53,741 bases of DNA from Sulfurimicrobium sp964552675 (GTDB lineage: Bacteria > Pseudomonadota > Gammaproteobacteria > Burkholderiales > Sulfuricellaceae): positions 1 through 53,741 of the forward strand of contig CAZKHJ010000015.1 of NCBI GenBank assembly GCA_964552675.1. The letters run 5' to 3'. Shown here piece after piece: positions 10,478 through 19,542 of the stretch. A program made the position numbers and the translations under genes. The notes below the pieces were generated by a model that saw only the letters and a program-made list of their open reading frames with translations, did no database searches and was not told the DNA's origin. How positions within the stretch are numbered: the first letter of the stretch is position 1; each line of letters starts with the position of its first letter.

Positions 10478-10503
10478 CCCGGATATTTCATGAAATATCC
10501 GGG
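10478..10503. terminator. 26-bp perfect palindrome between polA and trkH
   Basis: The palindrome begins immediately after the polA stop codon and reads CCCGGATATTTCA followed by its exact complement. It lies between convergent polA and trkH. It lacks a T run on either strand, so it may be a weak bidirectional terminator, an mRNA 3'-end stabiliser or a protein site. Confidence 0.45.
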
Positions 10504-10511
10504 CTCAATCT

Positions 10512-11969
10512 CTATTTGCGCCAGAATGCCGGGGTGAAAATAATCAACAGGGTAAACAACTCCAGCCGCCCCAGCAGCATGGTGAAGGTGCATACCCAGG
10601 TCTGGAAATCGGTCAGGATGGCATAGGTAGTGGCCGGCCCGACCTGATTCAGGCCCGGCCCGGTATTATTAATGGACGCCACCGTAGCGGAAAATGCGGT
10701 AATCACATCCAGTCCCGATGCAGTCAGAATCAGGGTCACGGAGACAATGCTCACCACGTAGATGAACAGGAAAGCCAGCACCGCATAGATGATTTTGTTC
10801 GGCACTACCTGCCCGCCCAGCTTGGTCGGCATGACGCCATCGGGATGCAGCAGCTTTTTCATTTCGCGGTATACCTGCTTATAAAGCAGCTGGGCACGAA
10901 TCATCTTGATTCCCCCGCCAGTGGAACCGGAACTGGAGGCAAAACTGGACAGGAACAGCATCCACAGCGGAGCGAATATCGGCCACAAGTTAAAGTCGGT
11001 ATTGGCAAAACCCGTGCTGGTAGCGATCGAAACGGTATTGAAGGCGGCAAAGCGCAGGGCGCTAGTAAAGTCCGGATAAACGTCGTTGAGCAGCAGATAG
11101 CCGGCCAGCATCGCGCTACTGCTCAGCGTGACTGCCAGAAACATGCCCGCCTCCGGGTCATGGCGATAGGGCACAAGACTCTTGCCGCGCCATACCATGA
11201 AATGGGTGGCAAAATTGATCCCTGCGACCAGCATGAAGAAGATGGTCACCGCCTCGATCGCGGGCGAGTCGAAATAGCCGAGACTGGCATCATGGGAAGA
11301 AAACCCCCCCAGTCCCATGGTGGAAAACCCATGCATCACCGCATCCAGCCAGGACATGCCTGCCACATGTAAGGAAAGGATGCAGACCAGGGTAATCCCG
11401 GCATACACCAGCCACAGCCCCTTGGCGGTTTCGGTAATCCGTGGGGTGAGCTGGCTGTCCTTCATCGGCCCGGGCGTTTCCGCCTTGTAAAGCTGCCGCC
11501 CGCCAACACCGAGCAGGGGCAATACTGCCACTGCCAGCACGATCAGACCCATGCCACCCAGCCATACTAGCTCGGTGCGCCAAAAATTGATCGATGGCGG
11601 CAACTGGTCGAGGTTGGACAATACCGTGGAGCCGGTAGTGGTCAGGCCGGAAATGGTCTCGAAATAAGCATCGGTAAAACTCAACTCGGGCAAAAAAGCC
11701 AGCAGGGGTATCGTGGCGAAAGCCGCCAGCATGGTCCAGATCAGCACCACCAGGAGAAAACCATCACGAATTTTCAACTCGCGTTTGTGACGTTGGGTAC
11801 CAAGCCAGGCAACCAATCCGGTGGTAAAAGTGAGGAAAAAAGCCTCGTCATAGGCAGATGTGGCGCCATCCCGCAGCCACCATGACAGCCCCAGCGGCGC
11901 CAGCATGGTAAAACTGAACAGCATGATGACCATGCCCAGCACGTGAACTATCGGCATGACCTTGTTCAT
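10512..11969 (-). CDS. trkH: Trk potassium uptake system, membrane subunit TrkH
   Basis: K+ translocating subunit in the inner membrane, 485 residues with the four pore-loop repeats of the superfamily. Selectivity-filter segments are visible in order: GLTTTGSTV, STMGLGGFSS, ATSTGFANT and NNTGPGLNQ. The SSGSTGGGIKMIRA loop, characteristic of TrkH/KtrB, is present in the middle. The ATG overlaps the trkA stop (TGATG), which gives translational coupling and a matched gating partner. It is the last gene of the long minus-strand run and ends at the palindrome after polA. Confidence 0.96.
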   Translation of the reverse strand: MNKVMPIVHVLGMVIMLFSFTMLAPLGLSWWLRDGATSAYDEAFFLTFTTGLVAWLGTQRHKRELKIRDGFLLVVLIWTMLAAFATIPLLAFLPELSFTDAYFETISGLTTTGSTVLSNLDQLPPSINFWRTELVWLGGMGLIVLAVAVLPLLGVGGRQLYKAETPGPMKDSQLTPRITETAKGLWLVYAGITLVCILSLHVAGMSWLDAVMHGFSTMGLGGFSSHDASLGYFDSPAIEAVTIFFMLVAGINFATHFMVWRGKSLVPYRHDPEAGMFLAVTLSSSAMLAGYLLLNDVYPDFTSALRFAAFNTVSIATSTGFANTDFNLWPIFAPLWMLFLSSFASSSGSTGGGIKMIRAQLLYKQVYREMKKLLHPDGVMPTKLGGQVVPNKIIYAVLAFLFIYVVSIVSVTLILTASGLDVITAFSATVASINNTGPGLNQVGPATTYAILTDFQTWVCTFTMLLGRLELFTLLIIFTPAFWRK

Positions 11970-13342
11970 CAGAAAAACCCGATCCCGACCTGGAACAGTT
12001 TTTCCACCTTGGAAATCATCTGCTTGTTGACCACGAAAATGATCACATGGTCCTCGCTCTCGATCACCGTGTCGTGGTGCGCGATGATGACCTGCTCGCC
12101 GCGCACGATGGCGCCGATGGTGGCGCCCTTGGGCAGGCTGATTTCTTCCACCCGCCGGCCAACCACCCTGGAAGTGCTGGCATCACCGTGGGCAATCGCT
12201 TCCAGGGCCTCCGCCGCACCCCGGCGCAGGGAATGCACCACCGCCATGTCGCCGCGCCGCACATGGGCCAGCAGGCTGCCGATGGTAGCCTGGGCGGGGG
12301 AGATGGCGATATCGATGCGGCCGCTTTCCACCAGATCGACATAGGCGCTGCGGTTGATCAGGGCAATGACCTTGCGCGCGCCCATTTTCTTGGCCAGCAG
12401 CGCCGCCATGATGTTGTCTTCATCATCGTTGGTCAGGGCGCAGAACACGTCCATATCCTCGACATTTTCTGCCTGCAGTAGATCCCCGTCGGTCGCGTCA
12501 CCAAAAAGCACCAGGGTCTTGCTCAGTTCTGCCGCCAGGCGCTGGCTGTTCTGCTTGTTGTGGTCGATCAGCTTGACCTGGTAGCGCTGTTCCAGATGCT
12601 TCGCCAGGCGCCGCCCGATGTTGCCGCCCCCCACGATCATCACGCGCTTGGCTGCCTTGTCGAGATGGCGCATTTCACGCATGACCAGGCGGATGTTTTC
12701 CGCCGCTGCGACAAAAAACACTTCGTCACCCGCCTCGATTACGGTCTTGCCTTCGGGGATGATAGGGCGGTCCTGGCGGAAAATTGCCGCCACGCGGGTG
12801 TCAATGTGCGGCATGTGCTTGCGCAGGTATTGCAGCCCGTGCCCGACCAGCGGCCCGCCATGAAACGCCCGCACCGCTGCCAGCCGCACCTTGCCACCGG
12901 CAAAATCCAGCACTTGCAGCGCTTCGGGATAATCGATCAGCTTGTGGATGTAATCCGTCAGCACCTCTTCCGGGCTGATGATGTAATCCACCGCAAAATT
13001 CTCGGCAGAAAACAGATCTTCCCGGGACAGATAATCGGTGCAGCGGATACGGGCAATCTTGGTGGGTGTGTTGAACAGCGTGGCCGCCAGCTTGCACGCG
13101 ACCAGATTGGTTTCGTCGCTCTGGGTCACCGCCAGCAGCATGTCGGCATCCTCGATACCGGCCTGGCGCAGCACGGCCGGATGGGAGCCAAAGCCATGCA
13201 CAGTACGCAGATCAAAGCGGTCCTGCAGGGTTTGCAGTTTGGCAGAGTCGATATCCACTACGGTGATATCGTTGGATTCGCGTACCAGATTTTCCGCCAC
13301 CGACGCGCCGACCTGACCGGCGCCAAGAATCACGATTTTCAC
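11969..13342 (-). CDS. trkA: Trk potassium uptake system, NAD-binding regulatory subunit TrkA
   Basis: Peripheral cytoplasmic gating subunit of the Trk channel, 457 residues. It has the tandem RCK layout: a first Rossmann fold at the N-terminus (ILGAGQVGASVAENL), a TrkA-C domain, a second Rossmann fold (MIVGGGNIGRRLAKHLE, about residue 232) and a second TrkA-C domain. It starts with GTG at 13342. It lies 66 bases downstream of ntrX and overlaps trkH by one base. Placement behind ntrYX is shared by a number of Betaproteobacteria from memory. Confidence 0.96.
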   Translation of the reverse strand: MKIVILGAGQVGASVAENLVRESNDITVVDIDSAKLQTLQDRFDLRTVHGFGSHPAVLRQAGIEDADMLLAVTQSDETNLVACKLAATLFNTPTKIARIRCTDYLSREDLFSAENFAVDYIISPEEVLTDYIHKLIDYPEALQVLDFAGGKVRLAAVRAFHGGPLVGHGLQYLRKHMPHIDTRVAAIFRQDRPIIPEGKTVIEAGDEVFFVAAAENIRLVMREMRHLDKAAKRVMIVGGGNIGRRLAKHLEQRYQVKLIDHNKQNSQRLAAELSKTLVLFGDATDGDLLQAENVEDMDVFCALTNDDEDNIMAALLAKKMGARKVIALINRSAYVDLVESGRIDIAISPAQATIGSLLAHVRRGDMAVVHSLRRGAAEALEAIAHGDASTSRVVGRRVEEISLPKGATIGAIVRGEQVIIAHHDTVIESEDHVIIFVVNKQMISKVEKLFQVGIGFF

Positions 13343-13408
13343 TAGAGGGCCCGCAGGGGAATAAGGACAGGCTGATTTTATGCCTATCGGTCCCGGCCCG
13401 CCACAGGA

Positions 13409-14677
13409 CTATTCTTCGCCCTTGCGGGAAAACTTGACCCCCAGCTGCTTCAGTTTGCGATACAGATGCGTGCGTTCGAGCCCCACATTCTCCGCTACCC
13501 GGCTCATGTTCCCCCCGGCCTTGGCAATATGGTGCTCGAAGTAGGCGCGCTCGAACATGTCGCGCACCTCGCGCAGGGGCAAGTCCAGAGGCAGTCCCGG
13601 CAGCGTCTCGGCGACAGCGGGGGAGCTGAACGGGGCCACCACCCGGCTCACATCCTGGGGGGTGATTTCCTCGTTGAGACTGGTCAACGCCAGGGTTTTC
13701 ACCACATTGGCGAGCTGCGGCAGATTGCCCGGCCAGTTTTCGTTGCGCAGTGCATTCAGCGCAGCCACACTGAAGTGGCGCGGTGGCGCCTCCCGTGTTT
13801 CGACGTATTGCGCCAGCATGCGATTGGCAAGGTCGGGAATGTCCTCACGGTGCTCGCGCAGGGCCGGCACACTCAGGGTCAGGCCGCTCAGGGCCTGAAA
13901 CAGGGCTGCATCGAACAGCCCCTGCTCTACCAGCAGCGGCAGCGACTCGCTTGCTGCACATACCAGGCGTACATTGCTTTTTTCCAGTTGCCCCAGCACA
14001 AACAGCAAGCCTTTTTGTTCCTGCTTGCTGAGCATGGAGATTTCTGCCACAAACAATACCCCGTCACGCGCCTGGCCGAGTATTTCAAGCGGGTCTTCCG
14101 CCAGCCAGGCAGAGGCCTCCGGCGCAACAAAGGGCGTGTTCGCCTGATGCAGGAAACGCGAACACAAATCCGCACCGGCGCCTTTTTCTCCCAGCAGCAG
14201 CAATGGGGAGGCAAGATTCGCCACCTGCTCCAGGCGTTTCTGCAATTCGCCGATCAGGATGCTCTTGCCCAGGCTGGAAAGCCCCAGGCCACCGCGAAAA
14301 TCGGCTTCGCCGCGCTTCAATGCACGCTTCACGGTGGCAAGCAGTTTCTGCAGGGCGACCGGCTTTTCGAGAAAATCAAAGGCGCCGATGCGCGTCGCCT
14401 CCACGGCGGTATCAATCGTGCCATGGCCCGACATCATCACCACCGGCATGGTGAGCAGGCCGGAACTGGCCCATTCCTTGAGCAGGGTAATGCCATCACT
14501 GTCGGGCATCCAGATATCGAGCAAAACCATGTCCGGACGGCCCTCGGCACGAATGCTGCGGGCGGCCGTGGCATTCTCCGCCAGCCGGACCCGGTAACCT
14601 TCATCCTCGAGGATTTCCCGCAACAACTCGCGAATGCCCGCTTCGTCATCTACTACAAGAATCTGGTTGGTATTCAT
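13409..14677 (-). CDS. ntrX: NtrX-like response regulator with degenerate AAA+ domain
   Basis: A 422-residue response regulator, partner of the kinase encoded directly upstream. The receiver domain is intact: DD at 10-11, phosphoacceptor D54 in LLDIWMPDSDG and K105 in FLEKP. The central AAA+ domain is shortened and degraded. Walker A reads GEKGAGAD (163-170) without the essential Lys, Walker B reads FVAEI without the Asp, the GAFTGA sigma54-contact loop is missing and no clear arginine-finger block remains. The C-terminal Fis-type helix-turn-helix is intact (NMSRVAENVGLERTHLYRKL). It should bind DNA when phosphorylated but not hydrolyse ATP or activate sigma54 polymerase; that is inference. 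The start overlaps the ntrY stop (TAATG). Confidence 0.9.
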   Translation of the reverse strand: MNTNQILVVDDEAGIRELLREILEDEGYRVRLAENATAARSIRAEGRPDMVLLDIWMPDSDGITLLKEWASSGLLTMPVVMMSGHGTIDTAVEATRIGAFDFLEKPVALQKLLATVKRALKRGEADFRGGLGLSSLGKSILIGELQKRLEQVANLASPLLLLGEKGAGADLCSRFLHQANTPFVAPEASAWLAEDPLEILGQARDGVLFVAEISMLSKQEQKGLLFVLGQLEKSNVRLVCAASESLPLLVEQGLFDAALFQALSGLTLSVPALREHREDIPDLANRMLAQYVETREAPPRHFSVAALNALRNENWPGNLPQLANVVKTLALTSLNEEITPQDVSRVVAPFSSPAVAETLPGLPLDLPLREVRDMFERAYFEHHIAKAGGNMSRVAENVGLERTHLYRKLKQLGVKFSRKGEE

Positions 14678-16803
14678 TAAACAGCCTCTCCCGCGCAGGG
14701 CAATTGAATGCAGACGCGGGCGCCATGTGGTTCAACATTTTGAGCCTGGATCATGCCGTGATGCTCCTCCACGATTTTCTTTACGATAGCCAGCCCCAGG
14801 CCGGTTCCCTTGGGCTTGGTGGTGACATAGGGTTCGAACAGTCGGCCCATGAGCGGCTCCGGAAAACCGCTGCCATTATCGGCAATGGAAAATCGCACCC
14901 GGCCGCCCTCGACCTCGGTGCGTACCGTGATTTCAGGCTGCGGCTGCCCAGCAAGCGCATCCTCGGCATTACGCAACAGATTGTGCATCACCTGGCGCAA
15001 CAGGGTGGCATCGCCGCTGACGGGAGGCAGGCCAGGCGCCAGTACCACTTCGATGCGCGCGCCCGAGCTTTCATACAGCGCGAGGACTTCGCGCACCAGC
15101 TGGTTAAGGTCCAGCGACTGCAAATTGAGCCGGGGCGAACGCGCGTATTCGGCAAAGGCATCCACCATGCTGTTCAATGCCGCGACCTGATTGACGATGG
15201 TCCGGGTGGAACGGGTCAGCACTTCCGCGTCAGGCGGGCTCAGCCGCTCCGCCAGCTTGTGCTCCAGGCGCTCCGCCGAAAGTTGAATCGGCGTAAGCGG
15301 GTTCTTGATTTCATGCGCCAGCCGCCGCGCCACCTCGCCCCAGGCTGCGTCTCGCTGGGCTTGCAGCAAATGGGTAATATCGTCGAACACCACCACATAG
15401 CCATTACCCACCGCACCGGGCAGATGGGTGCCACGCACCAGCAGCATCCGGTTTCCTTCCGGCCCGGCAAACTCGACCTGTTTGCGCCATTCCTGGTCGG
15501 TAGACAATTCAAACTGCTCCGCCACGACATGCGCCAGGGGCTGCATGGCCATATCGCGGCCGCCCCACGCGGGCAGCGGCAAACCGCGCAATGCCGCTAC
15601 GTCCGTCTCCAGAATTTCGCCGGCACGCGGATTGGCGGTACGCAGATGAAATTTTTCATCGAAGGTCAGCACCCCGGAAGAAAGATGTGCCAGGATGCTT
15701 TCCAGATAGACCTTGGCCGCCTCCAGCTGCTGCTGCTTCTTTTCCACCGCCGCACTTGCGTCCGCCAGCTGGCGCGTCATGCGGTTGAACGAGAGCGTCA
15801 GCGCACCAAGCTCGTCACGGCTTTGTACCGGGTTGATCTGGGTGAAATCCCCCTTGGCAATGGCTCGCGTGCTTTCCGCCAGCAAGCCCAGCGGCGCAGA
15901 AAGCTTCTCCGATAACACGAAAGCCAGGGCGATTGCCGACAACAACGCCAGCAGCAGGGTCAAAGTCAGCGTCATGCCATAAATGCGCCTGAGCCCCTGG
16001 CGCGAAAAAGTCAGCTCCTGGTAATCGCGATACACCGCCTGCACCGTTTCGGCGTCCTGCGCCAGGCGCGCAGGCACCGGCTGCAACAGCTGCAGGATGC
16101 GCATGTCCTCGCTCAGGGTCAGCACATTCACCGGCACCACGACACGCAAATACAGGCCCTTGCCGGCAACAGTCTCAACCGCGGTAAATGGCTGCTGCTG
16201 ACGAACCTGGCGCAGAATCGCTGCCGATGGCAGTTCCGGCAGAAAGCCGCTGTGTTCACTGCCAGCCACCGCCAGCATTCTGCCGCGCCCGCTGAACAGG
16301 GTTGCTTCCTGCACCCCGGCCTGCTCGCGCAAGCGGTTGAGCTGGGTCATATGCTCGCTGGATGGATTGTCCGCCAGTTCCAGCGCCATGACCTCGCCTT
16401 TTTTAACCAGCTCCTGCAACAGATTGTCGAGTACGCTTTGCCCCAGGCTCAGGCCGCCCTCAAGGGCATTATCCACGCGCACGTCAAACCAGGATTCGAT
16501 GCTCTTGCTGAGAAATTGCACCGACACGCCATACACCAGGGTGCCTGGCAGCAAGGCCATGAGGGCAAACATCCACAACATGCGCACGGTCAGCTTGGTG
16601 CCGAATACCCGCGCCCGGAGCTTCTTCCATAGCACCCACAGCTGATAGCCGACCAGCCCCATCAGGGATACCGCCACCCCAAGGTTGAGCACCAGCAGCA
16701 GCGTGTAATTCTGGGAAAAGGCGGCCGTGTTGCTGCTGGCGCGTGACAGCAGAAAAAGCAGGACGGTGCCAAGCGCAACCGCCAGAAAGACCACATATCT
16801 CAT
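14677..16803 (-). CDS. ntrY: NtrY-type sensor histidine kinase
   Basis: A 708-residue membrane kinase. Two N-terminal membrane segments (residues about 5-20 and 34-58) and a third (about 72-98) precede a periplasmic loop; a further segment (about 275-298) leads into a HAMP domain. A PAS domain (about 365-475), HisKA and HATPase follow. The H box is RRLAHEIKNPLTP with H497, the N box LLRNAEDAL, and the G boxes IADNGSGFPE and GTGLGLAIVKK. NtrYX systems respond to nitrogen or redox/oxygen conditions in other Proteobacteria; the signal here cannot be read from sequence. It begins 7 bases after the DUF4390 gene. Confidence 0.93.
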   Translation of the reverse strand: MRYVVFLAVALGTVLLFLLSRASSNTAAFSQNYTLLLVLNLGVAVSLMGLVGYQLWVLWKKLRARVFGTKLTVRMLWMFALMALLPGTLVYGVSVQFLSKSIESWFDVRVDNALEGGLSLGQSVLDNLLQELVKKGEVMALELADNPSSEHMTQLNRLREQAGVQEATLFSGRGRMLAVAGSEHSGFLPELPSAAILRQVRQQQPFTAVETVAGKGLYLRVVVPVNVLTLSEDMRILQLLQPVPARLAQDAETVQAVYRDYQELTFSRQGLRRIYGMTLTLTLLLALLSAIALAFVLSEKLSAPLGLLAESTRAIAKGDFTQINPVQSRDELGALTLSFNRMTRQLADASAAVEKKQQQLEAAKVYLESILAHLSSGVLTFDEKFHLRTANPRAGEILETDVAALRGLPLPAWGGRDMAMQPLAHVVAEQFELSTDQEWRKQVEFAGPEGNRMLLVRGTHLPGAVGNGYVVVFDDITHLLQAQRDAAWGEVARRLAHEIKNPLTPIQLSAERLEHKLAERLSPPDAEVLTRSTRTIVNQVAALNSMVDAFAEYARSPRLNLQSLDLNQLVREVLALYESSGARIEVVLAPGLPPVSGDATLLRQVMHNLLRNAEDALAGQPQPEITVRTEVEGGRVRFSIADNGSGFPEPLMGRLFEPYVTTKPKGTGLGLAIVKKIVEEHHGMIQAQNVEPHGARVCIQLPCAGEAV

Positions 16804-16810
16804 TGCTGAA

Positions 16811-17380
16811 TCAGGGATTCAAAGTCCATTGATACCACTCTGACTCCATGCTCCAATCCTTGGATGTCAGGGCATTCACCTGCAACGGCTTGGGCAACTG
16901 GGACAAATCCAGCTTCATGCGCAGGCGCGCTTCATAGCTGTATCGCTTCTTCAGCTGGGAACGCTCCACCACACGCCACTCCTGGATACGGCCCAGTTCG
17001 CTCTTGAGTTCGGAGAGCGTGGCAAAGGTTTTCTGTTGCTCGTGCACCTGCAAGCGGTATTGCTTGGTCAACGCGTGATAGCTGATGCGCGCCTGTTGCT
17101 GGTGACTGGAGATGATTTCATCGAGCCAGTACCAACGCGGGCGGCTGAGCTCGAACTCCACCGTAAAATTGAGCGGGACCCCCTTGCTGAGCGCATCTTC
17201 CAGCGCCTGGCTGAAATTCAGCTCGAATTCGGCCTTGAGATGATAGGTCTCTTCCACCAGGTTCAACTCGACATCCCGGACCTGAATCGCTGCTTCCGCG
17301 CGCGCGCCCGCAGCCGCGCACAGCAGCAGAACAGCGACAAGGAATCTAAAGCTTGGCAAGAAGGGCGTAATAAAAGCCAT
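16811..17380 (-). CDS. DUF4390 exported protein
   Basis: A 189-residue protein with an N-terminal signal sequence (FLVAVLLLCAAAGARAEA), then a beta-rich domain with VRDVELNLVEETYHL, SRPRWYWLDE and a C-terminal LQVNALTSKDWSMESEW. The pattern fits DUF4390, regularly found between rsmB and ntrY in Betaproteobacteria. It probably acts in the periplasm next to the NtrY sensor domain, but no function is established. Its first 35 bases overlap the end of rsmB. Confidence 0.85.
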   Translation of the reverse strand: MAFITPFLPSFRFLVAVLLLCAAAGARAEAAIQVRDVELNLVEETYHLKAEFELNFSQALEDALSKGVPLNFTVEFELSRPRWYWLDEIISSHQQQARISYHALTKQYRLQVHEQQKTFATLSELKSELGRIQEWRVVERSQLKKRYSYEARLRMKLDLSQLPKPLQVNALTSKDWSMESEWYQWTLNP

Positions 17381-18623
17381 CGTGTTCTTGGTTGGGTATC
17401 AGTTGCAGGTCCTGTTCCGCCAGACCCGGCAGGGGCAGCAAGCGGGCATCGGCATGGCGCGCCAGAAAAGCCGTGATTTGCTGGTGATTTTCCTCATCAA
17501 ACACGGAACAGGTCACGTAGAGCAATTTACCACCTTGCTCCAGGCAACGCCACAAGGCATCCAGAATATGCGCCTGCTGGGCGGCAAACTGGGCAATGTC
17601 GCTTTCGCGCCTCAACCACTTGATATCAGGGTGGCGGCGTACCACGCCGGAAGCGCTGCATGGCACATCGGCCAGAATCCGCTGGAACGGCCTGCCATCC
17701 CACCATGTCTGTGGCTCGGCGGCATCGCCGGTGATGCATTGCGCGCTCAGGCCAAGCCGCCCGAGATTCTGCTCCACCTTGTGCAGGCGTTTGGCATCGT
17801 GATCCAGGGCGACCAGGTCGAGATCCGCCAGCTCCAGCAAGTGCATGGTCTTGCCGCCCGGCGCGGCGCAAGCATCGAGAACCCGCATTCCATCGGCAAC
17901 ATCGAGCAGCCCTGCGGCAAGCTGGGCCCCGCCATCCTGTACCGAGATCCGGCCATCCGCAAAGCCCGGCAGCCTGTCCACGGCAACCGGCTGATCCAGC
18001 AGGATGGCGCCCCGGCCCAAGGCGCGAGCCGCGATGCCCGCTTGAGACAATTGCGCCAGACAGGTTTCGACATTGCCGGAGCGACGGTTCACCCGCAGCA
18101 TCATGGGCGGGTGCTGGTTACCACAGGCAAGAATATCTTCCCAACACTCGGGGTGCTGGGCATGCAGCTTGTCGATCCACCATTGCGGATGCCCATAGCG
18201 TGCTTCCGCGCTGATGCTTGCCGTCTCGACCAGCAACGCTTCGCGGCAGCGCAGGAAATTGCGCAGGATGGCGTTGACCAAACCTTTGGCAGAGGTTTTT
18301 CGCAGTGACTGCACGGTCACCCGCACGGCATGATCCACCACGGCATGGGGTCTGGCATGGGTATGCGCCAGTTGGTACAGCGCCACCAGCAAGAGGCAGC
18401 GGATGCTCTCGTCCTGCAGCGGTTTTTGCAGCAAAGACCCGAGGATCGCCCGCAAAGCCCCATAATGGCGCAGCGTGCCATAGCTCAGGTCCTGCAGCAT
18501 GGCTCGCTGTTGCGGCGACAGCCCGGGATGGCGCATCAGGATTGCCTGCAGCACCTGGTTGAGATTCCGCCCGGCGAGGACCTGGGCAACAGCCTGGCTG
18601 GCGAGGCCTTGGGCCTCAAGCAT
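17346..18623 (-). CDS. rsmB: 16S rRNA m5C967 methyltransferase RsmB
   Basis: Methylates C967 of 16S rRNA using S-adenosylmethionine. Its 425 residues comprise an N-terminal NusB-like RNA-binding domain (about 1-140) and a C-terminal RsmF/RsmB methyltransferase. The SAM motif is DACAAPGGKTMHLLEL; the two catalytic cysteines lie in DVPCSASG and VTCSVFDEEN. I chose the ATG at 18623, which has GGGAGA about eight bases upstream and overlaps the fmt stop by eight bases; a TTG at 18644 would add seven residues. It is part of the def-fmt-rsmB set, a common order. Confidence 0.95.
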   Translation of the reverse strand: MLEAQGLASQAVAQVLAGRNLNQVLQAILMRHPGLSPQQRAMLQDLSYGTLRHYGALRAILGSLLQKPLQDESIRCLLLVALYQLAHTHARPHAVVDHAVRVTVQSLRKTSAKGLVNAILRNFLRCREALLVETASISAEARYGHPQWWIDKLHAQHPECWEDILACGNQHPPMMLRVNRRSGNVETCLAQLSQAGIAARALGRGAILLDQPVAVDRLPGFADGRISVQDGGAQLAAGLLDVADGMRVLDACAAPGGKTMHLLELADLDLVALDHDAKRLHKVEQNLGRLGLSAQCITGDAAEPQTWWDGRPFQRILADVPCSASGVVRRHPDIKWLRRESDIAQFAAQQAHILDALWRCLEQGGKLLYVTCSVFDEENHQQITAFLARHADARLLPLPGLAEQDLQLIPNQEHDGFYYALLAKL

Positions 18624-19542
18624 CGAAACGGTCTCCCGCTGCAACCGGATTGCCGGGTAAAAACTGCGCCATGGTCAAACGCCGCCCGCCGGCTTTTTGC
18701 ACTTCCTGCAGCAGCAGGGCGCCTTCCCCGCAGGCGACCAGCACTCCCGACTTGTCTGCACGCAACACGGTTCCGGGCTGGCCATGCTCATTCACCACCG
18801 CCGCCTGCCAGATACGCCACACCTCGCCCCGGAATACCGTTTGGGCAACCGGGAAGGGATTGTAGGCACGCACTGCATGTTCCAGTTCAGGGGCAGGACG
18901 ATTCCAGTCCAGCCGGGCCTCGGTCTTGCTCAGCTTGGCAGCATAGGTGGCGAGGCTTTCGTCCTGGTTTTGGGCCGGCAACCCGCCCTGTTGCAGCTGC
19001 GCCAAAGCCGCCACGATCGCTTCTGCCCCCAACACCGCCAGTTTGTCATGCAGGCTCTGCGCCGTATCTGCTGTCGTGATGGGGAGGGGAAATCTGAGCA
19101 GCATCGGCCCCGTATCCAGCCCCTCGTCCATTTGCATGATGGTAATGCCGGTTTCCCCATCTCCCGCCAGAATCGCGCGCTGGATGGGGGCCGCGCCACG
19201 CCAGCGGGGCAGCAGGGAAGCATGGATGTTGCAGCAGCCATGCTTGGGAATGGTCAATACCTCTTTGGGCAAAATCAGGCCATAAGCCGCCACGACCATG
19301 ATATCGGCGCCAATGGCATCAAGCTGATTCTGAATTTCAGGCTGCCGCAGACTGGTGGGCTGCAGCACGGTCAAATGGTGCGCCAGCGCCAGCTGCTTCA
19401 CCGGGCTCATGGCCAGTTGCATACCACGGCCGGCCGGCCGGTCCGGCTGGGTCAGCACCAGTGCCACTTCATGGCCGGCACGAATCAGGGCATCCAGCGC
19501 CTGAGCGGCAAACTCCGGCGTGCCGGCAAAAATCAGCCGCAT
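18616..19542 (-). CDS. fmt: Methionyl-tRNA formyltransferase
   Basis: Transfers a formyl group from 10-formyl-tetrahydrofolate to initiator Met-tRNA. The 308-residue protein opens MRLIFAGTPEFAAQALDAL. It carries the catalytic region NIHASLLPRWRGAAPIQ and the MDEGLDTGPML segment, and has the C-terminal OB-like domain (RAYNPFPVAQT onward). The ATG shares one base with the stop of def (TAATG), so the two enzymes that add and remove the formyl group are coupled. Confidence 0.97.
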   Translation of the reverse strand: MRLIFAGTPEFAAQALDALIRAGHEVALVLTQPDRPAGRGMQLAMSPVKQLALAHHLTVLQPTSLRQPEIQNQLDAIGADIMVVAAYGLILPKEVLTIPKHGCCNIHASLLPRWRGAAPIQRAILAGDGETGITIMQMDEGLDTGPMLLRFPLPITTADTAQSLHDKLAVLGAEAIVAALAQLQQGGLPAQNQDESLATYAAKLSKTEARLDWNRPAPELEHAVRAYNPFPVAQTVFRGEVWRIWQAAVVNEHGQPGTVLRADKSGVLVACGEGALLLQEVQKAGGRRLTMAQFLPGNPVAAGDRFDA

